Shown piece by piece: positions 34,160-45,676 of a stretch of 64,000 nucleotides of DNA. The translations under genes were made by a program, and so were the position numbers. The notes under the pieces are model-generated. The model was not told the DNA's origin. It ran no database searches and worked only from the letters and a program-made list of their open reading frames with translations. The stretch is from Scilla litardierei (Eukaryota > Streptophyta > Magnoliopsida > Asparagales > Asparagaceae): positions 182,443,051 through 182,507,050 of the forward strand of contig CM061138.1 in the NCBI GenBank assembly GCA_030789695.1. The letters run 5' to 3'. Positions within the stretch are counted from its first letter, which is position 1. The number at the start of each line of letters is the position of its first letter.

Positions 34160-36118
34160 GAAAACCATCTGATCCTCAAGGTGGTGCATAAAGTTCGCGA
34201 CGGTCCTACACCAACTAGGGATGCTCATCTCCTCCGGGCTCTTCATCCTCCATTATATCCTCCCCATCTTCACCCACTAACAGCGGTTGGAGCTTGCACA
34301 CTCCACAATGATGCCCTGGGATGAACCACTCGTCGCATCTGAAGCACATCACATTCTGCCTCATCTCTCGCATCTCTGTATCCATCAATTTCCTAATCTG
34401 CTCTCATTGTGGCGGCACCCCCACTCTTCTCATGACTGGATAAGTTTGTCCATATCGCGGCCTTCTGTTGTCCTCCAATCGTGGGCTGGCTGTGGGAAGA
34501 GGAGCCGCCTCCAATACCTCCATATTTCTTCGTCTCCAATAGTCGATCTTCCACCATCTGGGCTAAATAAATGGCCACCATCAGAATCGAGGCTTCTGTA
34601 TGCGAATATCTATGCGGATGGTGGCCTTCAACCCCTTCATGAAGGTGCTCTCCAGCATCTCATAGAAACCACATGTACACGCCCTGACTGCGCCTTGAAC
34701 CGGTCCATGTAATCACTCACATTGTCGTCTTGCCTGAGAGAAAAAATGGTTCCCGCAAGTTTTCCATGTAAGTCTCGTGGAATCTCTCCACCAAGCCATC
34801 CTTAATCTCCTTCCATGAGCGAAACGGCCACCTCTGCTCCCTCCACCGGTACCATGTGAAGGCCTTTCCATCTAAACAAGTTGTCGCCACCTCCCAACTT
34901 CTGCTCCTCAGTCATACGGGATACCTTAATGAACCTCTATGTTCTGTAAATCCATGCCACATGATCCTCTTCCTCAAATACAGGCATCTACAGTTTCTGT
35001 ATCCTGCTGTCCACCCCAAAGGTCTCCAGATCTGCTCGTCCGCCTACGTGCCTGGGCTGGTAGTACTAGTAGTGATGCAACCTCTCCCTATATCGCTGAA
35101 ATCCCATCTGCGGGTCTCCATCTCGATCTCCATAATCTCCCCAGTCATCGCCGCCATCATAGAAGCCATGAACATCCTGCTCCATGTCCCCCTCCACATC
35201 GTCGTCTCCTGAATACTCCTCATAAGTCGGGGGTAGGCGTGGTCATCTCTCTGCAGCATGTCGAGGGCCGTGGGACTCGAAACTCATCACCGTCGTCACC
35301 GGGCTCTCACAAGTATTCTGGAGAGTCATCGTCGTTGTATAGCGTCATCATGGGGCCTCGAGGCCATCGTCAGCCTCATGTATTCACGTCGTACCTTTCT
35401 TGCTGCTGGAAGGGCTCTGTCGCTTGCTATTTTGGGCCCAAAAAGTCGAAACCACGTTGTACGGCGCTCCAAAGGGGCTAACGCCCATGCTGGAGGGGCG
35501 ACAGCCCTCCCTGGGTGTCCAAGAGGGGCTGGCACCCCTGCTAGAGGAGCGTTAGCCCTCCTGGGGTGCCCAGGTGGGGCTGACGCCCCTCCAGAAGGGG
35601 CGACAGCCCCCCTCCTGCGCCCAGGAGGGGTTGGCGCCCCTTCTGGAGGGGCGACAGCCCCTTTGGGGTGTCCCTCAGGGGCTAGCGCCCCTGCCGAGGC
35701 CAGCCCCTGTGGGGAATCCAGAGGGGGCTTGCCCCCTGTTTATTCCCCCTAGTGTGCTGGGGTTCGCTAATTTCAGCCTTCGGCTCCTCAGGTTCCTCCT
35801 CGAAGTACCGATCGGCATCAAAAAGTAGCCATTCTTCGTAATCCTCCATATTTTCCTTGCCATTCGCCAAAGATGACGCTTTTTCGCTTGATTAGGGTTT
35901 TTGCCTTCTTTTGTTTGCATAGCCGTCATGAGCCCCGAGATTTATTGCAAGATTTGTGCTAGGATTTTCTCCACGCCATCAAATCTTCGCTCTGTTGTCG
36001 CATTATCCTTTTCAGTCGAAACCCTAAGTTCCTCAACTGCCTTCTTCAACTCCATGATCTCATTGTCATACTTTTCCTCCCAAGCTTCGATTTTTTCCAT
36101 GGATCTCGTCGTCGCCAT
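34160..36118 (-). pseudogene. Decayed gag of element A with a short pol stub
   Basis: The gene starts MATTRSMEKIEAWEE at 36118 with a coiled-coil-like N-terminus. An acidic stretch follows (DADRYFEEEPEEP, near 35800), then a GC-rich repeat block (35466-35710). Fragments of the Ty3 capsid domain come next (for example AQMVEDR near 34555). The zinc knuckle CFRCDEWFIPGHHC is near 34350-34310. Several stops and frameshifts break it. Just before the purine tract the bases read HLEDQMV, the motif that normally ends Ty3 pol. Gag of this kind forms the particle that packages element RNA. The product is not functional here. Confidence 0.7.
35466..35710 (-). repeat. GC-rich tandem repeat in element A gag
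   Basis: About four copies of a roughly 60-bp unit with GGGGCTGACGCCCCT and GGGGCGACAGCCC text lie between the acidic N-terminal part and the capsid domain. Confidence 0.75.
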
Positions 36119-36143
36119 GGATCTTAATGCTCTGATACTAAAT

Positions 36144-36484
36144 TGGTAGGAACCAAAACAAAGATTCGATTTTTATTGATAAAACTGAAATAAAAAGATA
36201 CCTTGATCACAATTATAGGGGCGATCACCATTCCAAGACAATTAAAGAGGATGTCTGCACTCTCCAGAAGAACAAGCGATAATCTCACCTCTATAATCAA
36301 TTTTTTCTCAAAAATAGCCTCATAAACCCCTCAGCCCCTTCAACCTATAAATAAATTTCAGATCTATAGAAAATTACAGAAAAACTCAAAAGGACTGAAA
36401 ACTTCCCAAAACACCCCTAAAATCAGAAAATTCCCAAAATGCCCCTAATGGGCCTAAAACACATAAAAGAGTGCAGATCTATCA
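36144..36484 (-). repeat. 5' LTR of element A
   Basis: 341 bp, the pair of 33812-34146. The PBS lies directly on its left side in plus-strand coordinates (36131-36143). Confidence 0.85.
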
Positions 36485-36725
36485 GACTATCCTTTAATGT
36501 GTGGTGTTACAGTTTTAGAGATCAAGCCTTTAATAAAGAATCGCCCAATATTTTGTCATTGATTCTCTTTATATATAGAAACATAAAGTGATATTGGTAT
36601 TATAAGTACTATTAGAAAATTGCATACTCTATGCAAGAAAGAAATGAAAAATAAACGTAAATTTATTTTCCAGATGAAATTCAGTTCTAAAGCCTTAATT
36701 TTGGGAATTGTCTAAATAACCCAAG

Positions 36726-37477
36726 TGATGCAGGAGCAAGCATGACTAATCTGATGTTGGCAAGAGAAATAAAAGAAATTTCGAGCTCAAACTTTAGCTC
36801 TAAATTTCAGGTTAGTCCTCAAGCTGTTTTGGGCCAAGTTTTGCTTAGTTGGCTTCCTTAATGGGTCAACTATGTTGGAAAGTGATTATTTTGGCATCTA
36901 AACTCAAATGAAGATTCAGATTTCAAATAAAGCGGGAGCTGAAGGGTTTGGACGAATTTTGAAGACTTTTGGCCTTGGAATTCAACAATAACATTTACTT
37001 TTCCAGCATTCAATGTCTAGAAAGTTGTAACCAATTCAATGTCTAGAAAGTGGTAGCCTATTCAATGTCTAGTAAGTTGTAGCCTAGTAAAGTGTGCCTA
37101 GTAAGTAGTCTAATCAGCATTGAAAGTTGTTGGCTATTAAATGCTGATGTATGTCATTTTCAATGTTGTATCTCTTCTTTAAAAGAGAGTCTGTGTAACC
37201 CAAAAGATCAAATTTGTTGAATGAGAATTCTGAAGTTGCAAGTTCTTTCAAATCTTGTTAATCTTGTTTTCTTTATCTAACTGTGGGAAGATTAGTGGTG
37301 AGACAAGTGAGTTCTTTATCAATTGGGAGGGTGGCCTAGCCTTTAATCTCAGTTGTGGTGAACTCCATTTCCTGATCTTGAGTGGTGGCATAGCCTTTAT
37401 CTCAGATCTCTATCCTCTATCCTCTGTTCTATTCTTCAATTCTGAACTCCAAACATTCCACTACCCCTCACGCATCA
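36726..37477 (+). repeat. 5' LTR of the RT-deleted Ty3 element
   Basis: 752 bp, TGATGCAGGAGC to CACGCATCA. It carries a short tandem motif TTCAATGTCTAGnAAGT around 37010-37110. Confidence 0.9.
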
Positions 37478-37479
37478 AC

Positions 37480-37492
37480 TTGGTATCAGAGC
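37480..37492 (+). other. Primer-binding site (initiator-Met tRNA)
   Basis: TTGGTATCAGAGC, two bases after the LTR end. Confidence 0.9.
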
Positions 37493-37615
37493 TTAAAATC
37501 AGGTGTTTAACTTTTTTTCCATTCAGCCTATTCTCTCTTCCATTCCAGCCTAAACACTTTCATAAGCCTAAACACAGCCTTTTCAAGCCTAAAGTATGGA
37601 TGAAATTCCAAAAAC

Positions 37616-38425
37616 ATGACCTTTGAGCAAGCTCAAAATCTGATGCGTGATAGAGAGCTTACTGAATTAAGAGGCCAGATTGCAGAAATACACCAAGCCA
37701 TTGCTCAACTCGGCCTAAGAAGGAACCATGGAAGGAGGAGGAACTCAAGGATCAATCATGGCGCCTCAACTGTTGCAGGTTCTTTATTTGAAGAATCAGT
37801 TCATCAAGTTCAATATAGAAGGCCTCCCAAAGATGATTTCAAAGATATGAAAATAGATCCACCAGATTTTGATGGAAGTTTGAATCCTGATGTATATTTG
37901 GAGTGGGTTCATTCTATTGAGCGAATATTCGAAGCCAAAGGTTATAATGATGAGAAATGCTTCAAAGTTGCAAGCCTCAAGCTCAAAAGGTATGCATCCT
38001 TCTGGTTTAACAACTTGCAGATGGAGAGAAAACTAAAAGGCAAGATGAAGCTCAAGTCTTGGATTAAACTGAAAAGGCTCATGGATAAAAGATTTCTTCC
38101 AGCAAGTAATCATCCTAATTTCTTTGAAAGTGATTTCTCTAAATGTGACTCTTCTTCTTTTAAATCTGAAGATATGAGCATCATGAATGTCATCTTTGAA
38201 TTCAATGAGAGTTTTGACAAAGAAGTTTTTGAAGATCTAGGAGAGCTCATTTATGATAAGGAAAATATTAGTGAGGAAACCACAACAAAAGATAATGAAG
38301 AATGTTCAGTTGAAGAATTTCTTGTTGGTCAATATTTGGATATGCAATGCGAAAAAGAAGAAGTAACTATAATTGAAACTATTGTTGATAAAGATGAATT
38401 TGTTGAATCTGAAGTTAGAGGCTGA
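37616..38425 (+). CDS. Gag (capsid) protein of the Ty3 element, lacking the zinc knuckle
   Basis: An open frame of 269 codons. Residues 1-45 form a helical, charged start (MTFEQAQNLMRDRELTEL). The Retrotrans_gag core covers about residues 75-165: MKIDPPDFDGSLNPDVYLEW, KCFKVASLKLKRYASFWF and KLKSWIKLKRLMDKRFLP. The C-terminal part is acidic, and no CCHC knuckle follows. An upstream in-frame alternative at 37597 hits a stop after seven codons, so I use the ATG at 37616. Gag of this family assembles particles in the cytoplasm. Without a zinc knuckle and protease this one is unlikely to package RNA normally. Confidence 0.7.
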   Translation: MTFEQAQNLMRDRELTELRGQIAEIHQAIAQLGLRRNHGRRRNSRINHGASTVAGSLFEESVHQVQYRRPPKDDFKDMKIDPPDFDGSLNPDVYLEWVHSIERIFEAKGYNDEKCFKVASLKLKRYASFWFNNLQMERKLKGKMKLKSWIKLKRLMDKRFLPASNHPNFFESDFSKCDSSSFKSEDMSIMNVIFEFNESFDKEVFEDLGELIYDKENISEETTTKDNEECSVEEFLVGQYLDMQCEKEEVTIIETIVDKDEFVESEVRG

Positions 38426-38606
38426 AACTCTTGACCTCAAGAAAGCTTTTCAATTTGAGATGGATCAAAAAGCCTCTTGGATGAAGAACAATAATTACAA
38501 TTCAGATTGCAAAATTACCAACTTGGAGAGCAATCCCTAACATAAGGGGGAAGGTATAATTCTTCCAATTTCATTCCTTCCTACTGGCTTTACTTATGTT
38601 GTAGAC

Positions 38607-39095
38607 ATGTCCATTCCAAAAGCTAGGGAAGCCCTTTCGAAGATTGAAAGTTCAGGCAGGAATGAAGAACCATTACATCTTTCGGTGCAACCATTAATTG
38701 AGCAATTTCAAGATGTGTTCCCGAATGATCAACCACCTGGTCTGCCTCCAGAATTCTTCACTCCTATTGTTGTTTTCCTTGGATATATCGTTTCAGAGGA
38801 TGGTATTTATGTTGATCAACCCAAAGTTGAAGCTATGAGATCTTGGCCAAATCCAACCAACATATCTAAAGTAAGAAGTTTCCATGACCTTGCATCATTT
38901 TATAGAAGATTCATTAAAGATTTTAGCACTCTATTGGCTCCTATAACTGAATGCATGAGGAAAGGTTCTTTTGAATGGACTAAGGTTACTCATAATGCCT
39001 TTGAATCCATTAAGACGAAACTTTGGAAGCTCCAATTTTGGCCTTGCCCAATTTTGATGATCTCTTTGAAGTGGAGGGTGATACAAGTGGAGTAG
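38607..39095 (+). pseudogene. Reverse transcriptase remnant with the catalytic core deleted
   Basis: The frame starts in the pre-RT linker (LIEQFQDVFPNDQPPGLPP), then jumps to the end of the RT fold (VVFLGYIVSEDGIYVDQPKV), followed by the connection region (FYRRFIKDFSTLLAPITECM). The segment that should hold the catalytic YxDD motif and the palm is gone. The frame shifts near 39020; the correct reading continues in the next ORF with EAPILALPNFDD. No DNA synthesis is possible from this copy. Confidence 0.8.
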
Positions 39096-39529
39096 GTATT
39101 GGGGAAATTCTGGTGCAATCTCAACGTCACATAGTTTATTTCAGTGAAAAGTTGAATGGCCCAAGGAGGAATTACAGCACTTATGATAAGGAGTTATATG
39201 CCATTGTCAGAGCTCTTGATCATTGGAGTCATTATCTTCACCCCAAGCAATTTGTTCTACATTCTAATCACCAAGCACTCAAGTTTATTAATGGACATCA
39301 CAATTTGAATCAAAGGCATGCTAAATGGGTTGAATTTCTTCAATCCTTCTCATTTGTTTCAAAGCATAAATCTGGAAAAACAAATGATTTAGCTGATGCA
39401 CTTTTCTTCTATCTATTGTTGAAGCTAAAATTCTTGGTTTTCATTTTATTAAAACTCTTTACAAGGAAGATCAAGACTTTTCTCAATTCTTTGAGGAAGA
39501 AAGAGCAGCTTTTTCAAGCCCTTGTGTGA
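39023..39529 (+). pseudogene. RNase H domain with a mutated catalytic residue
   Basis: The domain begins FEVEGDTSGVGIGEILVQ (first Asp) and has the Glu in YSTYDKELYAIV. The third acidic position, normally Asp in the SDHQAL motif, reads SNHQAL (GAT to AAT). The end motif KTNDLADAL is present. A frameshift near 39408 puts the linker to integrase in another frame; this ORF's last 40 residues are out of frame. RNase H removes the RNA template during reverse transcription; here it is probably inactive. Confidence 0.75.
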
Positions 39530-40689
39530 TTCAGAAAGGTTTTCTTTTCAAGAACAACAAGTTGTGCATTCCCAACAGTTCAACGCATGATCTCTTGGTG
39601 AAAGAAGCCCATGATGGAGATGTTGCTGGTCATTTTGGCATCAACAAGAAACTTGACATCTTGCAAGAACCTTTTTATTGGCCTAAGATAGCTGGTGATA
39701 TCCATAATGTTGTTTTAAGATGCTCTATTTGTCATAAAGCTAAGAGTCAATTTCATCAAGAAATGTATACTCCTCTGCATGTTCCAAATCAGCCTTGGGA
39801 AGATGTGAGCATGGATTTTATTGTGGCACTACCAAGAACTCAAAGAGGAAAAGATGCTATCATGGTAGTTGTTGATCGTTTTTCAAAAATGGCTCATTTC
39901 ATCGCATGCACGAAATCAGATGATACTTCTCATGTTGCTGATCTCTATTTCAAAGAAATTCTCAAGCTTCATGGAGTTCCAAAGACCATTGTAAGTGGTA
40001 GAGATTCTATATTTTTAAGTCATTTTTGGAGATGCTTGTGGAAATTGTTGGGGACAAAGCTCTTGTTTAGTACTTCCTACCATCCTAAAACTGCTGGGCA
40101 AACAGAGGCGACAAATAGAATACTCTCAACTCTTCTTAGAAGTTTGGTGGATAAAAATCTCAAAGATTGGGATAACAAACTTTCTCATGCAGAATTTGCA
40201 TACATCAGCGCTCCATCTTATGCAACAGGAAAGTCTCCATTTGAAGTGAATTATGGAGTGAACCCTCTTACTCACATTGATCTGATCCAACTTCCATTTG
40301 AGTGCCAAGTGAGTTTTGAAGCTGGAGAGTGTGCCAAAGTAATGCAAAAGCCCCGTGAGCAAGTGAAGACCAGAATTAAAAGGGTGAATGAATTGTACAA
40401 ACAAAAGAATAACAAGCATCGCTACTCCCTTGAATTCAAGCCTGGAGATTTGGTTTGGTTTCATTTAAGGAAGGAAAGGTTTCCCTCTAGAAAGAAGAAC
40501 AAGCTCATGGCTTGTGGAGATGGCCCTTTCAAAGTAGTTAAGAAGGTGGGAAGTAATGCATACAAGCTTGAATTGCCTGGAGAAATGAATATTTCTGCAA
40601 CTTTCTATATTGGTGATTTACTTCCATTCTTGCCTGAAAATGAAGATGCTGAGGATTTGAGCAAATCCCAATCAAGGAGAGGAGAATGA
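39526..40689 (+). CDS. Integrase domain with one catalytic Asp replaced
   Basis: 387 codons, open to a TGA that overlaps the first bases of the 3' LTR. The HHCC zinc-binding part is intact (AHDGDVAGHFG ... CSICHKAK). In the DDE core the first Asp is in VSMDFIVALP, the second reads VSGRDSIFLSHFW where the family has SDRD, and the Glu is in GQTEATNRILS. The Asp-to-Gly change is one base (GAT to GGT). The C-terminal module GDGPFKVVKKVGSNAYKL is present, and no chromodomain is seen. Integrase joins element DNA to the host chromosome in the nucleus. This one should be catalytically dead. The true coding start is in the upstream frame, so the first codon here is only the ORF edge. Confidence 0.8.
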   Translation: MIQKGFLFKNNKLCIPNSSTHDLLVKEAHDGDVAGHFGINKKLDILQEPFYWPKIAGDIHNVVLRCSICHKAKSQFHQEMYTPLHVPNQPWEDVSMDFIVALPRTQRGKDAIMVVVDRFSKMAHFIACTKSDDTSHVADLYFKEILKLHGVPKTIVSGRDSIFLSHFWRCLWKLLGTKLLFSTSYHPKTAGQTEATNRILSTLLRSLVDKNLKDWDNKLSHAEFAYISAPSYATGKSPFEVNYGVNPLTHIDLIQLPFECQVSFEAGECAKVMQKPREQVKTRIKRVNELYKQKNNKHRYSLEFKPGDLVWFHLRKERFPSRKKNKLMACGDGPFKVVKKVGSNAYKLELPGEMNISATFYIGDLLPFLPENEDAEDLSKSQSRRGE

Positions 40690-41462
40690 TGCAGGAGCAA
40701 GCATGACTAATCTGATGTTGGCAAGAGAAATAAAAGAAATTTCGAGCTCCAACTTTAGCTCTAAATTTCAAGTTAGTCCTCAAGCTGTTTTGGGCCAAGT
40801 TTTGCTTAGTTGGCTTCCTTAATGGGTCAACTATGTTGGAAAGTGATTATTTTGGCATCTAAACTCAAATAAAGATTCAGATTTCAAATAAAGAGAGAGC
40901 TGAAGGGTTTGGACGAATTTTGAAGACTTTTGGCCTTGGAATTCAACAATAGCATTTACTTTTCCAGCATTCAATGCCTAGTAAGTTGTAGTCAATTCAA
41001 TGTCTAGAAAGTTATGGCATATTCTATGTCTAAAAAGTTGTAGCCTATTCAATGTCTAGTAAGTTGTAGCCTAGTAAAGTGTAGCCTAGTAAGTTGTGTA
41101 ATCAACATTAGAAGTTGTTGGCTATTAAATGCTGATGTATGTCATTTTCAATGTTGTATCTCTTCTTTAAAAGAGAGTCCATGTAACTCAAAAGATCAGA
41201 TTTGTTGAATAAGAATTCTGAAGTTGCAAGTTCTTTCAAAACTTGTTGTTAATCTTGTTTTCTTTATCTAACTGTGGGAAGGTTAGTGGTGAGACAAGTC
41301 AGGTTCTTTATCAAGTGGGAGGGTGGCCTAGCCTTTAATCTCAGTTGTGGTGAACTCCATTTCCTGATCTTGAGTGGTGGCATAGCCTTTATATCAGATC
41401 TCTATCCTCTATTCTATTCTTCAATTCTGACCTCCAAACATTCCACTACCCGTCACGCATCA
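40687..41462 (+). repeat. 3' LTR of the RT-deleted Ty3 element
   Basis: 776 bp, the pair of 36726-37477, directly preceded by the purine tract AAGGAGAGGAGAA. The right flank is CCAAG. Confidence 0.9.
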
Positions 41463-42593
41463 CCAAGTCTGAGCTTCTTTGTGATTCTAAGTTAACATAT
41501 CGAAAAATGGATGTGTATAGAACTCTTTTAAAATAACCTTGATAAACATTTATGATTGGTTAAGATTGTTAGAAAAAACAAAGAGGGCCTACAATGAGCC
41601 TAATACATGCAATCATAATCTAGGCTGGTCCACTCTTACCCAAAAACTTAAGGTATTAAGTAGATTACTAGCTTCAATTTTAACAATTTTCTCATTCTAT
41701 TATTCCCGACGTTGAACTATTTTTCTTAATATCCACCCTTCAAGCTCAAGGTGGCTTCCCTTCTGAGTTTGTAGAGTAAAAACCAAGTTGTACCTGAGTG
41801 GAATCATGTGGAACATCAAACCCTAACAGAATCAGGTGAAACAGGTAGGATTAGGGTGCTGCCACTTTCAATGGCAGATTCGGTAATTTTGGGTTGTACA
41901 GGATAATTTTGTAATTCTGGATAAATCAGTCTATTATATATAGGATGGGGCTAGGGCTATTGTCTTCATGTTGAATATTTAGAACAAGGCAATATCGGAT
42001 ATAGGTATCGTATTGGATTGGACATATCAGATATCGGATATTGGGGGATAAATCAGGAATACGCGCAAAAATCGGGTTGATCATATCAGACAGGATAAAT
42101 ATACAATTATAATATAACAAATATCCACGATTGTTCATATTATCAGAATATCATCAATTAGATCACATAAAATTACGATAAATACATTAAGTAACAGCTA
42201 CCACTAACATACGAGTATGTAATACACTAATACTACAAGTCTACAAATTAAAAAATATATATTAAAACTTAAAATATTGTATGAGTATAGAATGAATTAA
42301 AAAAAATTCCAGAAATAGACTTACATCCACATTATGTAACAAGCTCATTCTGCACATGTCTTTGACACGAATGTTTCAGCATATGTAGCTACTTCTGCAT
42401 CAGAATCAAACTAGCTAAAGAAGATGACTCTGAGAAGATCCATCAATCAGAATCTAAAGCTTCCTCATCCTCAAGCATTTACTTCTTCTCCGTTACTTTC
42501 CCTGATGATGATGATGATGATGCGATGGCTTTTCTTTCATTGCAGTTTTCAATCTTAACTAGACCTTGGTGTTGGATCAGTCCACATCGCTTT

Positions 42594-44970
42594 TCAACTT
42601 GCCTCTGTCAGCCTTTTGTTAGGAAAGACTTCTTCTTCCTCATCTGAAGCAATAGGAGCATCATCTAATTTTTGAGACATCCATTCGGCCATCTTGCCCT
42701 TCGTAATAGAACAAGCAGATAGAATGTCGCTGTTTGTGCACTTAAATCTTTCTTTCAAGTGGGCATTAAATTTAACATAGACTAATTCTTTCATATTATC
42801 GATATTTAGTCTATTCATTCTCTTCGTGTGAATCTGATAATAAAAATACAATAATCAATTAGTCATCATGAGAAATATGTATATGATTAATGGATTATAT
42901 AAAAGAAAAATTATTTAAAGTTTTACAATCTCACAAACACTCCAATTTCTTTCATAACCACTTGAGCTAGTGATCAATACCAAAATTCTCATGGCTATCT
43001 TCTTCAAATCAAGCATCGAGCCACCATGCAAAAGCCACCAATTAACTAAATTAAAAATTCAAATTTTTAGTTTATACTTTAAAAATTAAAACTGCTATAA
43101 TAGAAATATGAAATTGATATTAGTTTCTTAGCTATACCTGGATCAAGTGGGGAATTTTTTGCTTGCCTTTGCACTACTTCCATACCAAAAGATCTACTTC
43201 GATTTTGATACAACGGCAACTGTAATCTAATTTTATCTTGCATCTCAAGATCATTGACATACATCCTGAACCCGCACTCTGTGAAACCATCAGCAAAGGC
43301 ACCATCTCTATCAATAGCCTCCAGTCTTGATAATAAACATACATATTCAACAAATAACACATCATGTGCAAATGAGTCTTCAGCTTGTCATTCCACCTTT
43401 TATCAATTAGAATGAAGATCGGCTTGACTTTTTTCTCATCATGCTTCAAATTAATCGTGATCTCCTTCTTGCACATGTCTACGTCTCCATACAACCAAAC
43501 CATTGATGGAATATTGGCATCTGATCTTCGAAGAACGTTAACGATATGATCAAAAAAAATTCTGACTGTGTCATATTCTTCCAAAGTGAACAGTTATTAA
43601 TGAGGGTGTATATATACAAAGGACAAATTTAAATCAAAAACATCAATTAATTATTTAACTCTTAATTACGATAATATGAAAACCAAATAACAAAATAAAA
43701 TTAGATACAAGATATTAGATTTATACCCTTCTTGAGTGAGCTGTCCTGGAGAACTCCAAGTCCTCCCATTCGATGGAATTGACAAAAGCCTTCAATTTGG
43801 ACTTCTTCTACTGCAAGCTTTGACAAAAAAGCTGTAAGAAAACGGGTAACACTGTGCCTAAAAAGATCACCACAATCTTCTCACTCATCATATCAAGTAT
43901 GATAGTGTGTGCATACATGTAAACTGTAACGATCCTCGCATCTAAAATTGCATTGCGGATAGGCTTCAACTTTTCAATATCATGTAATAAGCTGTTCAAT
44001 GTTTGCAGCACAGTAAGTCCAAAAAATTGAGAGACGCATCACAGCTAACTTGGTTGTAACCATCTTGTTCAATGTGTTGTCAATCACTATTTGAACGATA
44101 GATTGTTCTCCCAACTTCTCAATTGTTGCATTCACCCGATCATGAATATATTTGTCATCATGCACATCATTAGATTTGTTCTCAGAATTATAGAACATTG
44201 TTTCAACATAAGCATGAATGAAAATATTCATTATCTTACCCTCATGTCAGTCCAATAATTTACCAGAAGACTACAACCATGCAATCTACATATCTCTAGA
44301 AAAGCTTCCAACTTCTCCTTCTTAGAAGTTACGTCCTTGGGAAGATACTTCTCAGCTATTACATTGGATGTAGAACATTTCAAATTATGTCAATATTTGC
44401 CCACAGTTTACACCATCTGTCCAAAGGATGGATGATTCACCAAATAGAATGGTAATCATGTCTCAAAAATACATCGTGTGATCCACTCGCACGCATCTTT
44501 TCTGCTTCTTCTTTCAGTGTTCATTAAGTGTGGATTGCGCCCCTTTTCCTTTCTCCTTCACCAGCTACCCCATCTCCTCGTTTTTTGAACCTACACATGC
44601 ATATCCATCGATCCTCTGAACCTTACAGGACCTTGACTGACTTCATGGGTGGACTCCACTTCATCGTCATCATCTCCAATAACCACCACATCTTTAAAAG
44701 CTTGAAGTTTTGATTCCTTCGCCTCTTTCGATGACTGTGTGACGTGTAATGTAGCAATGACCTTCATCCTAACCTCCTTAGGAACTTTTGTGTAAGGAAC
44801 GTCATTTCCTCTTTCTTGCAAGATATGTCTTGAAACGGCTAATACTACCGCTCATGACAAGCTCACAAAACTTAGACCTCGCTTTATTAGATGCCAACTC
44901 TCTATTATCCCAAAAATTTGTTCATGCGACAGATGATGCCTTGTTAGATGCTTTAGAATACAATTTCAAA
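42594..44970 (-). pseudogene. hAT transposase relic with BED finger, core and dimerisation parts
   Basis: On the minus strand the domains occur in family order but in shifting frames. A BED zinc-finger part lies near 44950-44780 (SKFCELVMSGSISRFKTYLA, then GNDVPYTKVPKEVR). The catalytic-core start is near 44130-43980 (SIVQIVIDNTLNKM ... FWTYCAANIEQL). A block near 43520-43380 reads VKPIFILIDKRWNDKLKTHLH. A hAT dimerisation tail is near 42820-42750 (IHTKRMNRLNIDNMKELVYVKFN). These match plant hAT transposases of the DUF659 kind, which cut the element out of and into DNA in the nucleus. Stops and frameshifts make it inactive. Some gaps could be introns. Confidence 0.7.
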
Positions 44971-45635
44971 ATCTAGTATCAAAGTGGACAAACTTTGAAA
45001 AATTATTAAATTAAATTTTACGATACAAAAACTTTAAAAAATTAAAATACATCATAACAATTAAAACATATTACGACTCATGACTGTAAATAATTATGGG
45101 ATTTACATGTAGATATCATAAATTCAGGATTCATGAGACGTCTATATTTGTAGCCCAAACGCAATATCATCGTGCCAATCTCTATAATCAAGAATCAGTC
45201 CTATGCAGTAGCCGGTTGCCTGTAAGGGACCGTATCAATTATTTGATAATCCAATGATCAGCCAAGTTATCCAGGTCTACAAGTGAATGCATGAACCCCC
45301 AACCAATCCAAGTGTTGTACCTTCAATAAGACAAAAGGCTGCCAAGCATGGCCAAATAATTGACTACAAATATATTAATTGAAATCAATTTAATTTTATA
45401 ATCATTTGTGTATATCCCACAGACTTTTCTTAAAACAATGTCATCATAGAAATACAAATTTTCAGCCCAACAATATTTCTCAAACCAACAATTTTTCTCA
45501 GATCATCGTCATTGAAAAACTATTTACCAAGTTTCAAGTCTCAAACCAACATCAAAAACTCGAAGAATAAGAAGAATCGGCAGCATTCGCAGAGAAGAAG
45601 AAGAGCGGCAATAGCCGTAGAGTTAGAGGCTGAGG

Positions 45636-45636
45636 A

Positions 45637-45676
<40 letters not shown>
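45636..45676. repeat. AAT microsatellite
   Basis: About thirteen AAT units inside the hAT element. The poly-Asn and poly-Tyr ORFs on the two strands come from this repeat. Confidence 0.95.

Larger units (their letters stand above)
33812..36484 (-). mobile_element. Gag-only LTR retrotransposon, element A (TR-GAG-like)
   Basis: It is 2673 bp with LTRs 33812-34146 and 36144-36484 and perfect target duplications GACTA (33807-33811, 36485-36489). It lies on the minus strand: a PBS reading TAGTATCAGAGC (one change from TGGTATCAGAGC) lies beside the right LTR, and a GGGGGGGGAGTAA purine tract lies beside the left one. The interior holds only a decayed gag. Layout and LTR ends match element B at 53598-56456, so the two are one family. 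It sits inside the Cassandra 5' LTR. Confidence 0.85.
33071..36511 (-). mobile_element. Cassandra-type TRIM carrying 5S-like sequence, with two nested elements
   Basis: Two short LTRs flank a 208-bp internal region with no coding capacity. The 3' LTR is 33071-33288 (218 bp). The 5' LTR is 33497-36511, about 211 bp once a SINE and a gag-only element are removed. On the minus strand the internal region has a decayed Met-type PBS (AGTATCATAGCC) next to the 5' LTR and a purine tract AAGGGGGGGTA next to the 3' LTR. The LTRs contain a domain resembling 5S rRNA, including a block like its C box (GATGGTCGACCTCTTGG, near 33097-33113). LTRs with 5S sequence, TGTAACACC ends and no ORF define Cassandra elements. 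A GTTTT duplication may flank it (33064-33068, 36512-36516). Confidence 0.7.
36726..41462 (+). mobile_element. Ty3-type LTR retrotransposon missing most of RT
   Basis: LTRs 36726-37477 and 40687-41462 are flanked by perfect CCAAG duplications (36721-36725, 41463-41467). The interior has a Met PBS at 37480, gag, an RT remnant, RNase H and integrase in Ty3 order. Protease, zinc knuckle and the catalytic part of RT are absent. Frameshifts separate the domains. It is a deletion derivative that transposed or decayed in this form. Confidence 0.9.

Noticed and set aside
34287..35752. Overlapping plus-strand ORFs
   Set aside because: They are antisense to the decayed gag of element A and driven by its GC-rich repeats.
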